From: Rs1 sp034111875
GTDB lineage: Bacteria; Pseudomonadota; Gammaproteobacteria; Pseudomonadales; Balneatricaceae
Assembly (NCBI GenBank): GCA_034111875.1
Contig: JAWUWK010000062.1
Coordinates: forward strand, 1-64,000
Direction of reading: 5' to 3'
Length of the DNA stretch: 64,000 nt
Numbering within the stretch: position 1 is the first letter of the stretch; every line of letters begins with the position of its first letter. The position numbers and the translations under genes are program-made. The notes beneath the pieces are model-generated. The model searched no databases and was not told where the DNA came from. It saw only the letters and a program-made list of their open reading frames with translations. Below, one piece after another: positions 1 to 9,297 of this stretch.

Positions 1-101
1 AAAAGTACCTTGAACACTACTTAGGCTGGTTTAGGTTTTTAGACACGACAGATAACCCTAATGAAAACAGTCTCTTCGAAGTGCAGCAACACTTAACGTG
101 A
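1..101 (+). CDS. C-terminal end of an unidentified protein (5' truncated by window edge)
   Basis: The frame with codons starting at base 3 is open from the left edge to a TGA at 99-101 and encodes 32 residues, including YLEHYLGWFRFLD and ending in EVQQHLT. The YLxWFRxLD pattern reminds me of the tails of IS1595-type transposases. However, the next gene on the other strand ends only 12 bases further on, so there is no room for a terminal inverted repeat. An ordinary chromosomal gene, or an IS end overlapping its neighbour, are both possible. Only the open frame is seen; the identity is a guess. Confidence 0.4.
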   Translation, partial: KYLEHYLGWFRFLDTTDNPNENSLFEVQQHLT

Positions 102-113
102 ACATAGCCTTAA

Positions 114-506
114 CTATTTATTCTTTCCGTATTGTCGGTTAAATTTTAATTCTTTTAACTCTCGTTGCCGGTTATCTTTAATTAAAGCAATTAGCAGTGA
201 GTGGCCGGTATTACTGTTCAGCGAAAAAAATTGTTTAGACGATTCCGAATCTGTCGCCTGATCATCTGAGAGGGACCTCAGCCATGTGCTTAAATCACCT
301 TGCAGAACAGTATTAACCGCTTTGCCGTTCTTCATTCTCAAGCAAGCTTGAGTCCCTGATCGATCGGCGCATAGTTCAGCGGGTGAAAAATTACCACCGG
401 GTGAAATTATAAAGTTAGTTAGATCGTCATTAGGTCTTAACTGTGATATGCAACCTGATAAAATGGCTAAGATAGGCAAACTATAAAGTAATTTTTTGTT
501 CATCAT
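114..506 (-). CDS. Small predicted lipoprotein of unknown function
   Basis: This 130-residue protein starts with MMNKK, followed by a hydrophobic stretch and a lipobox LSGC (Cys at about residue 19), so it is probably exported by Sec and lipidated at that Cys. An AAGAG ribosome binding site lies about 7 bases before the first ATG. The rest is polar with no motif I recognise; a pair of Cys residues around positions 46 and 55 could form a disulfide. It is transcribed away from rluF and ends just after the gene fragment at the window edge. Function unknown. Confidence 0.7.
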   Translation of the reverse strand: MMNKKLLYSLPILAILSGCISQLRPNDDLTNFIISPGGNFSPAELCADRSGTQACLRMKNGKAVNTVLQGDLSTWLRSLSDDQATDSESSKQFFSLNSNTGHSLLIALIKDNRQRELKELKFNRQYGKNK

Positions 507-724
507 ATGTGCTCTTGCTAGTTTGAAAGTATTTAAGTCAGCGTGTTAGGCTGAACGTAAGCCCTGTAAAAGTTTGCGAATACTTGCATATTCCTAATTA
601 ATTTTGTTTATGTAAGCTATCTGATTGATACGTAAAATGTCGATAGATAGATTCAGCCAAAGTTCCCTAGTACAATACTCAACTAACGATTGTCCATCCT
701 ATATAAGTTGAGAAACCTAACGTT

Positions 725-1726
725 ATGTCAGAGCTGCTATCAACCAGACTTAATAAGTACATCAGCCAAAGTGGCTTATGCTCCAGAAGAGATGCTGATA
801 AGTTCATTGAGCAAGGCCATGTCTTTATCAATGGTAGAAGAGCTGAAGTAGGTGACAGGGTCTTTACGGGCAGTAAAGTGGCGGTTAACGGTCAGCAGAT
901 TGAACCAATGGATGATGAGTTGTTAGTACTTATAGCATTGAATAAACCAGTAGGTGTGGTGAGTACTACTGAGGGAAGTGAGCGCGACAATATTGTTGAT
1001 TTTGTGGGGCATAGCAGCAGAATTTTTCCCATTGGGCGCTTAGATAAAGACTCCCAAGGATTAATCTTTTTGACAAATAATGGCGATTTAGTCAATAAAA
1101 TTTTGCGTGCTGGAAATCAGCACGAAAAAGAGTACTTAGTGACGGTCAACAGACCTATTACAGAAGACCTTATACAGGGCTTGATTAAAGGAGTGCCTAT
1201 TCTTGGAGTGGTGACAAAAAAATGTAAAGTCTCTCAAGTATCACAATTCGTGTTTAAGATGACTTTAATTCAAGGTCTCAACCGGCAGATACGTCGCATG
1301 TGTGAGTACTTTAACTACGAGGTGAAACAACTCGAGCGCACCCGTATCATGAATGTTAGTCTAAAAGGTTTAACGGTAGGTGATTGGCGAGATTTATCCC
1401 CCCAAGAATTGAACACTATCGTGAGCCTAACAGATGAATCTTCGTCTGAAATGCAAGTCCCTAAAAAAGCCAAGTCAAGTCACAAAAGCAATTTTAAATC
1501 TCAGTCTTTATCAGCAGCCATTGAAAAAAACACGCCCTCAAACATCGTTAAACCTAACCGAAAAGAGCAATTAAAAAACTTAATAAACCGGAAGAAACCC
1601 GCAGCTCAATCGACAAAGAAGCGCACGAGTACTAGCGTAAAAGGGCAGTATAAAAATGCTTCAAAAATCACTCCAAAACCAGCGCGTAACAAAAGCACAG
1701 TGAGTAAAAAGCAGAGAAATAGATAA
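725..1726 (+). CDS. rluF: 23S rRNA pseudouridine(2604) synthase RluF
   Basis: Cytoplasmic enzyme that isomerises uridine 2604 of 23S rRNA. An S4 RNA-binding domain occupies about residues 8-55. The catalytic loop GRLDKDSQG is at about 104-112, with Asp107 as the nucleophile. RluF-type sequence continues through LRAGNQHEKEYLVTV, the GLNRQIRRMCEYF block and LERTRIMNVSL. From about residue 240 the protein runs into a roughly 90-residue, Lys/Ser/Asn-rich, low-complexity basic tail, as seen in many RluF and RsuA-type enzymes. The total of 333 residues is slightly above the E. coli length. It is a single gene with ample non-coding DNA on both sides. Confidence 0.93.
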   Translation: MSELLSTRLNKYISQSGLCSRRDADKFIEQGHVFINGRRAEVGDRVFTGSKVAVNGQQIEPMDDELLVLIALNKPVGVVSTTEGSERDNIVDFVGHSSRIFPIGRLDKDSQGLIFLTNNGDLVNKILRAGNQHEKEYLVTVNRPITEDLIQGLIKGVPILGVVTKKCKVSQVSQFVFKMTLIQGLNRQIRRMCEYFNYEVKQLERTRIMNVSLKGLTVGDWRDLSPQELNTIVSLTDESSSEMQVPKKAKSSHKSNFKSQSLSAAIEKNTPSNIVKPNRKEQLKNLINRKKPAAQSTKKRTSTSVKGQYKNASKITPKPARNKSTVSKKQRNR

Positions 1727-2003
1727 GCATTTTAAAAGGCCCCTAAAAGTGTTCGACTATCTTTTTATGGACTTTAGTACGCTAGCGTTAACCTTTCTAA
1801 AGTGACCGTTTCAACTCGTAAGAGTAGATTAGATATCCAGGCTATGTTTATAAAGAGTGCCAGGTTAGCTAACAACCTGTTGGACTTGTGGCTAATCTTC
1901 TACGAAAAAATAAGAATGTGGACGTATGTATTCCCAACTCTTTCTCGTTCAATTGGATGCTATTAGCCTCAAAGGCTAAGAAATCTGTCTAAAATCTATT
2001 TTT

Positions 2004-2046
2004 TCTCGGGACCATAGGCCAAGTCCGACAAGCTCCTAGGGGTCGC
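2004..2046 (+). repeat. Candidate REP-like repeat, copy 1
   Basis: The intergenic stretch 1727-2110 holds no gene I can support. It does contain a block with CGGGACCATAGGCC followed by AAGTCCGACAAGCTCCTAG. Related blocks occur at 15160-15179, 15292-15335 and 16446-16471 (the first and last on the other strand). The shared core is roughly GTCCGAC followed by CTCCTAG. Small interspersed elements of this kind are usually REP sequences. The alignment was made by eye. Confidence 0.4.
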
Positions 2047-2110
2047 AGATCTTTAAATGGGCTAGCTTTAATCATTATTTCAACGCAGATAATCGACTTG
2101 AATAAGCTGT

Positions 2111-2959
2111 CTATTGGGTAGGAATATGCGTTGATTGAAATATTGAATCCACGTTATACAGTCTCACTTGTTCTGAACGAACTGCCTCAAGTTCACAGTG
2201 AAAATGTTCTGTTGACTTAGCGTCTAATCTGGCCAAGCGCTTTTTATTTGACGACGAGTTTGTTATCTGTAAATGGTACAAATCATGTTGCTCGGATTTA
2301 GTTAAATCGTCGCCACACTTTGATATGATCCATTCCGAATATCCCTCAGGAGACCTGAGCATCGCATAAACTGCCGTCTTAGGTAGGTAAGACATGGCAT
2401 TTGAAGCAGTGGAGAATAGAGTGTCGACTAAGGCTTTTGAAGCACCCATTGAAAACATGTAATTTTCCACAATAGTACGTAACTTTGTGTATTTTTCGCG
2501 CGCCTGTTGGGCGTTTAATTTTGAAAAGTATGCAGGATTAAACTTAGGTCTGTGTAATCCAAAGTTACCGTATTTATCATGCCTATGGTGTAAGCTTGCA
2601 ATAGCAATAAAGACACAAGCGCTGTTACATTGTGTAGATTCAAAGCCGAGAAGATACTTTCTAGTGAAGGAGCCTATTTTCAGGGCTTCCATTACATTAC
2701 CTCCTTTTGATTTCAGCACTAGCTGATAAGGTATATCCCGCTGACGTTTGATTAGCGCGAGCATTTTTTTGTAATCCCCATGCCTTATTTCGCCCTCGAT
2801 GTGCAATTGGGCAAAAGGACTCTCTCCAGAATAGTACATATTAGCAGCTCTGGCAGTGGGTGCAAAAAAACTACCAAGTAAAAGGCACAGTGTCAACAAG
2901 GCATACAAAGTTGATTTTAAAGCGCCAGTAGTGAGTGTTAATAAATTGCTTGCGTCCAT
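2111..2959 (-). CDS. Predicted periplasmic ClpP/crotonase-fold protein (COG3904-like)
   Basis: A 282-residue protein. The N-terminal hydrophobic segment (about residues 15-38, ending PTARAAN) looks like a signal peptide or membrane anchor. The body contains LKSKGGNVMEALKIG and CNSACVFIAIAS. These are the glycine-rich strand and the serine-bearing helix start seen in the COG3904 family of predicted periplasmic ClpP-like proteins, in which a Ser in the CxSAC motif is the presumed nucleophile. No member I know of has a well-defined substrate. The C-terminal 80 residues are family-poor. It stands alone, with a 441-base gap upstream. Confidence 0.65.
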   Translation of the reverse strand: MDASNLLTLTTGALKSTLYALLTLCLLLGSFFAPTARAANMYYSGESPFAQLHIEGEIRHGDYKKMLALIKRQRDIPYQLVLKSKGGNVMEALKIGSFTRKYLLGFESTQCNSACVFIAIASLHHRHDKYGNFGLHRPKFNPAYFSKLNAQQAREKYTKLRTIVENYMFSMGASKALVDTLFSTASNAMSYLPKTAVYAMLRSPEGYSEWIISKCGDDLTKSEQHDLYHLQITNSSSNKKRLARLDAKSTEHFHCELEAVRSEQVRLYNVDSIFQSTHIPTQ

Positions 2960-3400
2960 GTGTTAACCGTAATAATTCAAAAATAAAGAGAGCTAAGTAG
3001 GCTGAATATGGCAGTTAAACTACCACACTGGCATAGTCTTTGGAATAGAGATTCCGCTGCTTCGAGTTGATTTCTCAAAGCCTTGATTTTACAGCTTAGG
3101 CCAAGGGCAGTGAACCAGAGAGTCTTATCTGGACATTCAATCTATATTGTCAATTATGGAGCAAAAGATCGATGAGCCCTCAATCTCGGTGATTACAGGT
3201 TAAGCATACAACACATTGGACTTAATGCAGGCTCGAAGCGATGTAACCCCTGTCATTAATAAAACCCTGAATTCGTGACTTCAAAGTTGATATAGAGTCT
3301 ATGATATTGGTTTACGGTGAATAGAAAAACCTTAGCTTCACGCAGAACCAACAACTTGTGCTAAATGCTGCATTGAAGTCGCTGATTCAGGAAAATGACA
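2960..3400. other. 441-base gap, no supported gene
   Basis: Both strands are interrupted by frequent stops. A short in-frame tail ending at the TAG near 3411 reads LNAALKSLIQENDISG, which could be the relic of an older gene, but nothing upstream extends it. The promoter of the ClpP-fold gene (minus strand) should lie in the first 100 bases. I see no terminator with a clear T-run. Confidence 0.4.
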
Positions 3401-4426
3401 TTAGTGGTTAGATTTTAGGTATAACGCTTTTCTTAGGTCGCTATCAAAACTCGGAATTTGTAAGTTAATTAGCTGCGTATCGGGGGATAGTCGTAATTCG
3501 AGTTTAACCGCTCTCAATAAATGGTTCTCGGCTTCGAGAATAGAGTAGTCACTCTCGGTTAAACCGTTACAAGACGTTAACCGCTTCAAGAAAAAATGTC
3601 CTTGGTGGCTGTAAATCTTATCGCCTATAATGGGATAGCCTAAAGCCGCTAATTGAGCGCGTATTTGATGCTTTCTGCCGGTTAATAGTTGGCATTCAAT
3701 CAGCGAGTATTCGCCCTGACTTTTAAGCACCTTAAATAAAGTTCTAGACTGTTTAGGCTTCTTGTACGCGGCTATTGGTTGGCTATCATCGACAACAAAC
3801 ATTTTGCAACGTATGGGACTATCGTGCCTTTCGGCTAGCTGGTTTTGACAATCCAACTGCCGCCATCCAGGTACACCTTTGACAATAGCGTGGTAACTTT
3901 TAGTTGCTATTAATTGACCGAGATCTCTCTTCCATTTTATGTCGCTCGCTCTGTCTTTAGACAGTAAAATAAGACCTGAGGTTTCGATGTCTAATCTATG
4001 TAATAACTGTGCTTTGAAGTGCCCAGTTTGCCGGCGCACTAAACTAATTAAGGTATCGTATAGATTGCGGGTTGTCCTGCTTACAGCCAGAGGTGCGGGT
4101 TTGTATATCGCCATTATCTCATCATTTTGCCAAACCATCTTCCACTGCGTGTTGACTCTTTGTTCAAAGTGATTGACTAAGGTTATACTCAATTTGTCGC
4201 CCGCTTGAACTAGTGCTCGGCTATCACTTGCTCTGCCGTTGATATAAATGTTCAAAGGTTTGAGCCACAGCGTGACTTCTTCGACCTTCTCAAGAGATGA
4301 ATGCAGTAATAAATATTCAGCTACCGTCAGTTCTGGATTCACTAACTGTGCTGAAAGCACGTCATATTTTAATTCATAATCGCCGTTTCCAGAAAGTCCT
4401 TCAGCTTTATTATTAACAGCCGTCAT
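3401..4426 (-). CDS. RluA-family RNA pseudouridine synthase
   Basis: This 341-residue enzyme has the RluA-family catalytic motif HRLDIETSG at about residues 143-151 (Asp146 the nucleophile). It also has the downstream blocks SYHAIVKG, CQLLTGRKHQIRAQL and YPIIGDKIY that shape the active site. The N-terminal part (about 30-90) carries an S4-like segment with a poor match. Members modify 23S rRNA or tRNA; the exact uridine cannot be read from sequence. The ATG at 4426 is the only sensible start. The upstream gap is AT-rich and shared with the divergent LpxR-like gene. Confidence 0.85.
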   Translation of the reverse strand: MTAVNNKAEGLSGNGDYELKYDVLSAQLVNPELTVAEYLLLHSSLEKVEEVTLWLKPLNIYINGRASDSRALVQAGDKLSITLVNHFEQRVNTQWKMVWQNDEIMAIYKPAPLAVSRTTRNLYDTLISLVRRQTGHFKAQLLHRLDIETSGLILLSKDRASDIKWKRDLGQLIATKSYHAIVKGVPGWRQLDCQNQLAERHDSPIRCKMFVVDDSQPIAAYKKPKQSRTLFKVLKSQGEYSLIECQLLTGRKHQIRAQLAALGYPIIGDKIYSHQGHFFLKRLTSCNGLTESDYSILEAENHLLRAVKLELRLSPDTQLINLQIPSFDSDLRKALYLKSNH

Positions 4427-4581
4427 TAGCGCTTTTTTCCCGTTGTTAAAGTTTTTTATACCAATAAATGTTTATTAGAGAATTTTTAACAGTTGTATAA
4501 CAGTAATTAAAATCATTTTTGCTAATAATTCTCTATATAATCGATCCAATTTCATTTTATCAAAAAAGATTACTATTTTTC

Positions 4582-5613
4582 ATGTTTAAATTATTTTTTA
4601 TTATCGCCAGTCTTAGTTTTTCATTGCAGGTCAACAGTGAAGAAAATCCGTGGACGTTAAATTTTCATTTTGAAAATGATCTGTTTGCAGATACTGATTT
4701 GAATTACACCAACGGCATGCGTATCTCTTGGGTCTCCCCAGATGTCAAAAAATTCCTAGCGGCTAAGCAAGAAACAGAAATCTGGCTTGTAGATCTCAAT
4801 CAATTACTAATCCCATTCCACCCATATATACCCACAGATGAAGAAATACACAGAAATATAGTGTTTAGTGTCGGGCATCTAATGTTTACCCCAGAAGATA
4901 AGTTGAAACAACAATTAGATAAAACCGACAGACCTTATGCGGGTTGGTTTTATGGGGGTATTGGCTACCAGGCAAGAACGTCGCAAAAGCTGCACAGCTT
5001 TGAAATGAATCTAGGGATTGTCGGACCTGCTGCCATGGCCAAAGAAACCCAAGATCTCATCCATGATCTGCGGGGCATAGATCGGTTTAATGGCTGGGAT
5101 AATCAATTAGATAATGAGTTCGGTCTACAGTTGGTTTTCGAGCGCAAGCGGCGTTTTAAGCCGTTAAAAAGTAAAATTCTGGGTAACATAGATAGCGATC
5201 TAATTACTCACTGGGGTGGTAGTTTGGGGAATGTAGCTACGTATTTGAATGCGGGCGCTGAGTGGCGAGCGGGGTTCAATTTACCGTCTGATTTCGGTAC
5301 TTCCTCTCTGCGTCCAGGAGGGGACAGTAACAACCCAGGCAGAGGAGACCCCAAGTACAGGAAGTTTCAATTACAAACTTTTATGGCGACGGATGCGCGT
5401 CTAGTTGCGCACAATATATTTTTAGACGGTAATACGTTCTCTAAAAGTCACAGTGTCGATAAAGAGAAGCTAGTTATGGATGTTACTGTGGGAGTCAGTA
5501 GCAGTTACAAACGCTGGAATGTAAGTTATTCTCAAGTTTATCGTACCAAGGAATTTAAAGGTCAAAAAAAACCGCAAAAATATGGTTCGCTTTCAATCAG
5601 CTACAGTTATTGA
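4582..5613 (+). CDS. LpxR-like outer-membrane lipid A 3'-O-deacylase family protein (DUF2219)
   Basis: Predicted outer-membrane beta-barrel of 343 residues. I place the start at the ATG at 4582, because it begins a good signal peptide (MFKLFFIIASLSFSLQVNSEE); an upstream TTG at 4519 would add 21 unlikely residues. The mature N-terminus has HFENDLFADTDLNYTNG, the family signature containing the Asn-Asp pair. DRPYAGWFYGGIGYQ and a SVGHLMFTP segment with the conserved His follow. The C-terminus ends in alternating hydrophobics and a terminal Tyr (SLSISYSY), typical of barrels. In Salmonella LpxR removes the 3'-acyloxyacyl group of lipid A. Activity here is inferred from family. Confidence 0.8.
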   Translation: MFKLFFIIASLSFSLQVNSEENPWTLNFHFENDLFADTDLNYTNGMRISWVSPDVKKFLAAKQETEIWLVDLNQLLIPFHPYIPTDEEIHRNIVFSVGHLMFTPEDKLKQQLDKTDRPYAGWFYGGIGYQARTSQKLHSFEMNLGIVGPAAMAKETQDLIHDLRGIDRFNGWDNQLDNEFGLQLVFERKRRFKPLKSKILGNIDSDLITHWGGSLGNVATYLNAGAEWRAGFNLPSDFGTSSLRPGGDSNNPGRGDPKYRKFQLQTFMATDARLVAHNIFLDGNTFSKSHSVDKEKLVMDVTVGVSSSYKRWNVSYSQVYRTKEFKGQKKPQKYGSLSISYSY

Positions 5614-5704
5614 CAGCAGCTAGTTTAAACCTTCAATAGGCGCCTGCCGGGTTAACGCTACTTTGCTGCGAAAGCCTAGCGATAGACCCAACAACGGTGC
5701 GCGA

Positions 5705-6466
5705 TTAAGATTTCAATCGATATCCAGTCTTGAAAATCCAGTAAGTACCGGTCATACAAAGGCTTAGAAATACCAAAGTCATAGCTAAGCAAAGTATGAT
5801 ATTAACATCTGCCACACCGTAGAAGGCCCATCTAAAGCCACTGATTAAATAGACCACCGGATTAAACAAGGTAATGGTTTGCCAGGGTTCAGGTAACATA
5901 CTAATGGAGTAAAAAGCGCCACCTAAAAAGGTTAATGGCGTTACTATCATTAGTGGGATGATTTGCAACTTTTGAAAATCGTCTGCCCAAATACCGATCA
6001 TAAAACCAAATAAACTGAAGGTAATTGAGGTTAAAATAAGAAATACCAACATCCAAATCGGATGCTCAATACTGTAGTCAACAAAAAGCCTCGCGGTGAT
6101 TAAAGTGACGATTCCCAATACAATAGATTTAGTGGCAGCCGCGCCCACATAACCTAAGACTATTTCAAATGGAGACACCGGTGCTGAGAGGACTTCGTAA
6201 ATAGTCCCTGAAAATTTAGGGAAAAATATGCCGAAAGAGGCGTTAGAAATACTTTGGCTAAGCAGCGATAGCATGACTAATCCGGGTATAATAAATGCTC
6301 CATAACTTATGTTGTCAATATCGCCCATACGCGAGCCAATCGCTGAACCAAACACCACAAAATAAAGTGAAGTGGAGAGAACAGGGGAAGCTAAGCTTTG
6401 CATTAATGTTCGCCATGCTCTCGCCATTTCGAAAAAATAAATTGCTTTTATGCCGTACCAATTCAT
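5705..6466 (-). CDS. ABC-2 type exporter permease (YadH-like)
   Basis: A 253-residue inner-membrane protein with six predicted membrane segments. It shows the ABC-2 permease pattern, including GTIYEVLSAPVSPFEIVLGY in the cytoplasmic loop and LTFLGGAFYSISMLPEPWQ before the last helices. It follows the ATPase gene 101 bases upstream on the same strand, so the two form one exporter. A good GAGGAG ribosome binding site lies 8 bases before the ATG. The closest match I recall is YadH of the YadGH pair. The substrate is unknown; lipids, polysaccharides and drugs all occur in the family. Confidence 0.85.
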   Translation of the reverse strand: MNWYGIKAIYFFEMARAWRTLMQSLASPVLSTSLYFVVFGSAIGSRMGDIDNISYGAFIIPGLVMLSLLSQSISNASFGIFFPKFSGTIYEVLSAPVSPFEIVLGYVGAAATKSIVLGIVTLITARLFVDYSIEHPIWMLVFLILTSITFSLFGFMIGIWADDFQKLQIIPLMIVTPLTFLGGAFYSISMLPEPWQTITLFNPVVYLISGFRWAFYGVADVNIILCLAMTLVFLSLCMTGTYWIFKTGYRLKS

Positions 6467-6567
6467 TAGAAAAACTCCTCTTTAACCTTGAATTTGTATT
6501 TCTTATTAAAGTCGTCAACCTAGTCTAAAATTCGCTTAATAGTAAGCTTTTCTGAGTAATAATGGGG

Positions 6568-7503
6568 TTATGTCTGTGCCTGTTTGTCGCTGACTAAACT
6601 GACAAATATTTCTTCTAAAGAACTCTCAGAGGAGTGTAAGTCTTTAACTAAGAGATTAGCGCTGTTTAAATCCGCTAGGAGATTGGCAATGCCATTTTCA
6701 GGCTGTTGCATGTCATATTGATAATGCAATTCATGGCCATCTTTAGATAGCTGTAACTGGTATTGATTTAAACTCTTAGGTAGATCATCAAGAGCTGTTT
6801 GTAATTGGATAATCAAGGTTTTTTTACCCAGCTTACTCATCAAAGCGGTTTTATCTTCGACTAAAATAATCTTACCTTGATTTATTACGCCGATTCTATC
6901 TGCCATTTCTTCGGCTTCTTCTATGTAATGAGTGGTTAATACGATGGTCACTCCACGTTCTCGAAGCTCTCTGACCATTTCCCACATATCCCGTCGAAGT
7001 TCTACATCAACGCCTGCGGTAGGCTCATCTAAAAAGAGAATCTGCGGTTCATGTGAGAGCGCCTTGGCAATCATCACCCGGCGTTTCATACCGCCAGAAA
7101 GCTCACGGATTTTTGCATTTTTTTTATCCCAGAGAGAGAGCTGGCGTAATATTTTTTCAATGTAAGTATAATCTTGAGCTTTACCAAACAAACCACGGCT
7201 AAAGCAAACCGTCGCCCAGACAGTTTCAAATGCATCTGTTGTCAATTCTTGTGGTACTAAGCCAATTTTACGTCTCGCCGCTCTATAATCACCAACAATA
7301 TCAGAACCATCAGCCACTACTGTGCCAGTGCTAGCGTTTACAATACCGCATACAATACTAATGAGGGTTGTTTTACCCGCACCATTTGGACCTAATAGTG
7401 CAAAAATTTCCCCGCGTTTAATCTCCAGGTTTATATTTTTAAGGGCTTGAAAGCCTGATTCGTAAGTTTTGTTAATGTCCGAAATGCTGATAATAGATGA
7501 CAC
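6568..7503 (-). CDS. ABC exporter ATP-binding protein (YadG-like)
   Basis: A 311-residue ATPase with Walker A GPNGAGKTT (about residues 38-46), signature LSGGMKRR, Walker B ILFLDEP and the switch His in TTHYIEEAEEMADRIG. The roughly 80 C-terminal residues form the usual extra domain of DrrA/YadG-type ATPases. The start is a GTG at 7503 with AGGG about 8 bases before it. It probably powers the permease encoded just downstream. It is divergent from dsdA across 147 bases. Confidence 0.88.
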   Translation of the reverse strand: MSSIISISDINKTYESGFQALKNINLEIKRGEIFALLGPNGAGKTTLISIVCGIVNASTGTVVADGSDIVGDYRAARRKIGLVPQELTTDAFETVWATVCFSRGLFGKAQDYTYIEKILRQLSLWDKKNAKIRELSGGMKRRVMIAKALSHEPQILFLDEPTAGVDVELRRDMWEMVRELRERGVTIVLTTHYIEEAEEMADRIGVINQGKIILVEDKTALMSKLGKKTLIIQLQTALDDLPKSLNQYQLQLSKDGHELHYQYDMQQPENGIANLLADLNSANLLVKDLHSSESSLEEIFVSLVSDKQAQT

Positions 7504-7650
7504 AAAATATCCCTTTAAAAGAGGTTGTTAAAAGAGTAAGTTGGAAAGTAACGATTTAAGCGGTAGCGGTTGTTTCCTAAGAGCTTAAATATAACTACAA
7601 TTGGCTGAATAAGATGTATTTTTCGAGAAAATTTTAAACAAGGGCACCTA

Positions 7651-9018
7651 ATGGATGTAAGAAAAGAGCTTGATCTCAGTTTGAAAAATATTTTGTTGAG
7701 TGACCCGCTAGTGCAAAAACTCGTCAATCAAGATCCTGTTTTTTGGTGCAACCCTAAGTCTTTACCTATAGATGATTGTAACTTGTCACTAAGCCATGAA
7801 GAAATAGTCGATGCCAGTGCGAGGCTAGATAGATTTTCAAATTATATCGCAAAAGTTTTTCCAGAAACACAACAAACCGCGGGAATCATTGAATCTCCAT
7901 TACATAAAATAGCCCATATGCAGCGTGCGTTGGCGACTCGCTATGATAAAAGTATCGAAGGTGAACTTTACCTAAAGTGTGATAACGCGCTAGCAATAGC
8001 AGGTTCTGTTAAAGCACGAGGAGGCATTTACGAAGTCCTAAAACAGGCGGAAACGATTGCGTTGAAACATAATTTGCTGAGCATTGGCGATGATTATTTG
8101 AGGTTTGACTCAAGACCTTTCAAGGCGCTATTTTCTCAATACAGCATAGTGGTGGGATCCACGGGAAACCTTGGACTAAGTATCGGAATTATGGGTGCGC
8201 AGTTGGGCTTTAAAGTCACCGTGCATATGTCGGCGGATGCCAGGGAATGGAAAAAACAGCTGTTACGCACTAAGGGTGTTAGCGTTAAAGAATATAAAGA
8301 CAATTATTCGATAGCAGTCGAGCAGGGTAGGCAGGAAGCTGAAACCACTAAAAACTGCCATTTCGTCGATGATGAAAATTCCGAAGATCTATTTTTAGGC
8401 TATGCTGTGGCCGCTCTGCGCCTTAAACAACAGTTGAGTGAACAGGGAGTTATTGTCGATGCTAACCACCCGCTGTTTGTTTATTTACCTTGTGGTGTAG
8501 GGGGCGCGCCCGGCGGGATAGGCTTTGGATTGAAGACAATATTTGGCGATCAAGTGCACTGTTTTTTTGCTGAACCTAGTAAATCACCTAGCATGTTACT
8601 CGGCATGCACACGCAGTTGCATGATGCTATTTGCATACAAGATATTGGTTTAAAAGGTAATACTTGCGCTGATGGCTTGGCGGTAGGTCGCCCCTCTGCG
8701 TTTGTAGGACGCTTTATGCAAAATATTCTCAGCGGTATCTACACTGTTAGCGATGACGAGATGTATACGCTGCTAGCCTTAATCAAGGACACCGAAGACC
8801 TAGATTTAGAACCTTCTGCTCTCGCCGGTGTGAACGGTATGCAATTATTGTTTAAGTTTGCTGAAGATTACATTCAATCCATGAATTTGCAGTCTGTGAT
8901 GCCTAACGCGACACATATTGCCTGGGCAACGGGTGGCGACTTGGTGCCCGCTAAAGAACGTCTAGCGTATTATCAAATAGGCAAAGAAAAACTGGGCAAG
9001 CAAGAGCAATACCTTTAA
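7651..9018 (+). CDS. dsdA: D-serine ammonia-lyase (D-serine dehydratase)
   Basis: PLP enzyme converting D-serine to pyruvate and ammonia. The 455 residues match DsdA throughout: FWCNPK near residue 30, the PLP-lysine motif SVKARGGIYEVL, GSTGNLGLSIGIMGAQLGF (phosphate-binding Gly loop), HMSADAREWKKQLLR, PCGVGGAPGGIGFGL and the C-terminal AWATGGDLVP. No D-serine transporter or divergent DsdC regulator adjoins it. The nearest LysR gene is convergent and better placed to control the glutathione transferase. The role is likely D-serine detoxification or catabolism. Confidence 0.92.
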   Translation: MDVRKELDLSLKNILLSDPLVQKLVNQDPVFWCNPKSLPIDDCNLSLSHEEIVDASARLDRFSNYIAKVFPETQQTAGIIESPLHKIAHMQRALATRYDKSIEGELYLKCDNALAIAGSVKARGGIYEVLKQAETIALKHNLLSIGDDYLRFDSRPFKALFSQYSIVVGSTGNLGLSIGIMGAQLGFKVTVHMSADAREWKKQLLRTKGVSVKEYKDNYSIAVEQGRQEAETTKNCHFVDDENSEDLFLGYAVAALRLKQQLSEQGVIVDANHPLFVYLPCGVGGAPGGIGFGLKTIFGDQVHCFFAEPSKSPSMLLGMHTQLHDAICIQDIGLKGNTCADGLAVGRPSAFVGRFMQNILSGIYTVSDDEMYTLLALIKDTEDLDLEPSALAGVNGMQLLFKFAEDYIQSMNLQSVMPNATHIAWATGGDLVPAKERLAYYQIGKEKLGKQEQYL

Positions 9019-9297
9019 TCCTAGATTAGGCAGTTCGGCGCGCGAAAAAGCTGCGCTAGATATTCGTGTGCAAAGGAAATTAGAAAAAATCGTGGTCATC
9101 TTATTGGTGATGAGGCATCTTTCTAGTTTTCTAGGTGCATCAAGAGTTTGTGCAACCTTTTGTGATTCGACTGCGGAATTTAGGTTGTATAGGCTATGCA
9201 AGGGTAAGTGACACTAATTAAAAAATGGCTAAAGTTAGGTATAGATAATTGGTTTTATATAATTAGCAAGATGATCCTGCGCGACTATGTCCAGTGA

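Noticed and set aside
1..101. Firm call of an IS1595 transposase end
   Set aside because: Only 32 residues are visible, and no terminal inverted repeat fits before the next gene at 114.
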